DNA from: Cyclobacteriaceae bacterium
GTDB lineage: Bacteria > Bacteroidota > Bacteroidia > Cytophagales > Cyclobacteriaceae
Assembly: GCA_020832305.1 (NCBI GenBank)
Contig: JAFIEV010000071.1
Coordinates: 1-64,000, forward strand
Length of the DNA stretch: 64,000 nt
Reading direction: 5' to 3'
The notes beneath the pieces were generated by a model. That model made no database searches. It was not told the DNA's origin and was given only the letters and a program-made list of their open reading frames with translations. Positions 63,005 to 64,000 of this stretch are shown here, piece by piece (within the stretch, counting starts at the first letter, position 1; every line of letters starts with the position of its first letter). Both the position numbers and the translations under genes were made by a program.

Positions 63005-64000
63005 TCAGAAATGTATCGTAAAACAATGTTGGTCTTCATTATAACTATAATCAGGGCGCCAACCGTGAAATTCACATATTTCCTTCAGGATCGCCAAACC
63101 CAAACCACTACTCATCTGGCCTGCTTTAAATTTGTAAAACCTATTGAAAACTTTTGATTTATCCAGTTCAGGTATGAAAGAGGTATTGGTTATAACCAAT
63201 GATGATGCATCTAATCTGATATCAATGGTACCCGGATCAGTATTGTAATGTATTGCATTTTTCACCAGATTTTGAATGGCTGTTTCAGTGAGGATTTTGT
63301 TGCCAGATACTTTAATCTGATGCACCGATTCATATCGAATTTCAATATTTTTTGCTTTCGCCCATTCCTGAAAACTCTTGATCACAAAATGTACTGATTC
63401 TTGTAAAGAGAAAGTTTCACCCTTATCAAACTGCTTATTTTCAATTTTTACAAGCAATAGAAGGTTACTGTTAACTTTGTTCATTCTGCTGCCAATCTGC
63501 TTGATCTCATCAAGTAAATTTGATTGTTCCTCTGTAAGGCCCTCTGTTTGAAAAAGCACATCTACTTTTGACTGAAGCAGCGCCAATGGTGTTTGCAATT
63601 CATGAGAGGCATTCTCTGTAAATTCTTTTTGCTTTTGAAAAATGAGTCGGTTTCTCTCAATAAAACCCTTTAATATTTGAGATAACTTTTCAAACTCCTC
63701 TATATCACTATCCATTTTTGGCATCCAGCTACCAGATGTGATAGTATGCTTTTCCAGATCATCTAACATGGTTAAAAAAGGCCGCCAGACTTCACCTGAA
63801 ATTCTTCTGTTGATCAATATATACCCCAAAACAATGAGAAGAAAAAAAAGCCCTGCCAGTAATGCAGTATAGGGAATCACATCGTGATATTCATCCATAT
63901 CCATCTCTATCTTCAGCCAATATGGCGTATTCCGAATCCAAATCACAGATTCTAAAACCCTGAAAGGTTCAACATGCCCGTGATACTCATCAAAGCGGCT
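63005..64000 (-). CDS. Sensor histidine kinase, 5' end outside the window
   Basis: The frame is open to the last base, so the true start lies beyond 64000; 331 codons are visible. A second membrane helix (about 63 residues before the H-box region), a HAMP-like linker, HisKA with FTENASHELQTPLALL (H-box His) and the HATPase domain with NLVKNAIHYN (N box) and SSGLGLAILKEIC (G2 box) are present. A response-regulator gene is expected just upstream, outside the window. The receptor gene follows on the same strand and may be its target. Confidence 0.92.
   Translation of the reverse strand, partial: SRFDEYHGHVEPFRVLESVIWIRNTPYWLKIEMDMDEYHDVIPYTALLAGLFFLLIVLGYILINRRISGEVWRPFLTMLDDLEKHTITSGSWMPKMDSDIEEFEKLSQILKGFIERNRLIFQKQKEFTENASHELQTPLALLQSKVDVLFQTEGLTEEQSNLLDEIKQIGSRMNKVNSNLLLLVKIENKQFDKGETFSLQESVHFVIKSFQEWAKAKNIEIRYESVHQIKVSGNKILTETAIQNLVKNAIHYNTDPGTIDIRLDASSLVITNTSFIPELDKSKVFNRFYKFKAGQMSSGLGLAILKEICEFHGWRPDYSYNEDQHCFTIHF

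Overview
The window reads as chromosomal DNA of a Bacteroidota bacterium, probably of the Cytophagales type. The signs are two very large secreted proteins ending in type IX secretion (T9SS) sorting domains, an IPExxxVDY-family gene beside acpP-fabF-rnc, an S46 dipeptidyl-peptidase, a carboxypeptidase-regulatory-domain TonB receptor, promoters of the TTG-N17-23-TAnnTTTG type, little Shine-Dalgarno signal, and a tRNA without an encoded CCA. The genus cannot be fixed from sequence alone.

Layout. 1-854 is repeat-rich non-coding DNA. 855-7479 is a dense housekeeping block: AbgT-type transporter, D-aminoacyl-tRNA deacylase, MazG-like hydrolase, phosphopantetheinyl transferase, WD40 protein, DivIVA-like protein, FolB, an IscA-like protein, a membrane-anchored protein and a YkvA-like protein. 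7480-8200 holds a three-unit tandem array of a 114-bp hairpin element. 8201-24258 carries a GH106-like glycosidase with an AsmA-like partner, a CHASE-PAS sensor, a small-molecule kinase, an inositol-phosphatase-like enzyme, tRNA-Arg(CCG), sucC, a LolD-type ATPase, a lipoprotein sulfatase and a 1406-residue CotH/PA14 T9SS protein. 24259-25621 is a second repeat array. 25622-30441 carries an aldo/keto reductase, a sodium:solute symporter, an AlkD-like repair protein, a YgaP-like membrane protein, an outer-membrane barrel and an HMA-AraC regulator.

30442-42568 is a 12-kb accessory island, mostly dispersed repeats. Embedded in it are two lipoprotein plus small-membrane-protein cassettes, each preceded by a near-identical 62-bp leader hairpin; an orphan copy of one small membrane gene; one broken and one N-terminally truncated Rpn-type nuclease gene; and an AAA ATPase/DUF4276-like pair that looks like a defence module. 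The second lipoprotein ends in six cysteines spaced exactly 11-11-13-11-11, which predicts a disulfide-stapled helical hairpin. This cassette family is my best candidate for an undescribed system.

42569-64000 returns to conserved content: a T9SS lipase-like giant, a Tat-exported TIM-barrel protein, a GAF/PAS sensor, the acpP-fabF-rnc block with nadE, lgt and a BamA-like protein, a DPP7-like S46 peptidase, a TonB-dependent receptor, and a histidine kinase that runs off the window end.

The non-coding DNA is built from at least seven dispersed repeat families, most of them able to form hairpins. One shows two related palindromes in opposite orientation in each unit, the arrangement known from REP/BIME elements. 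No transposase able to move these repeats lies in the window.
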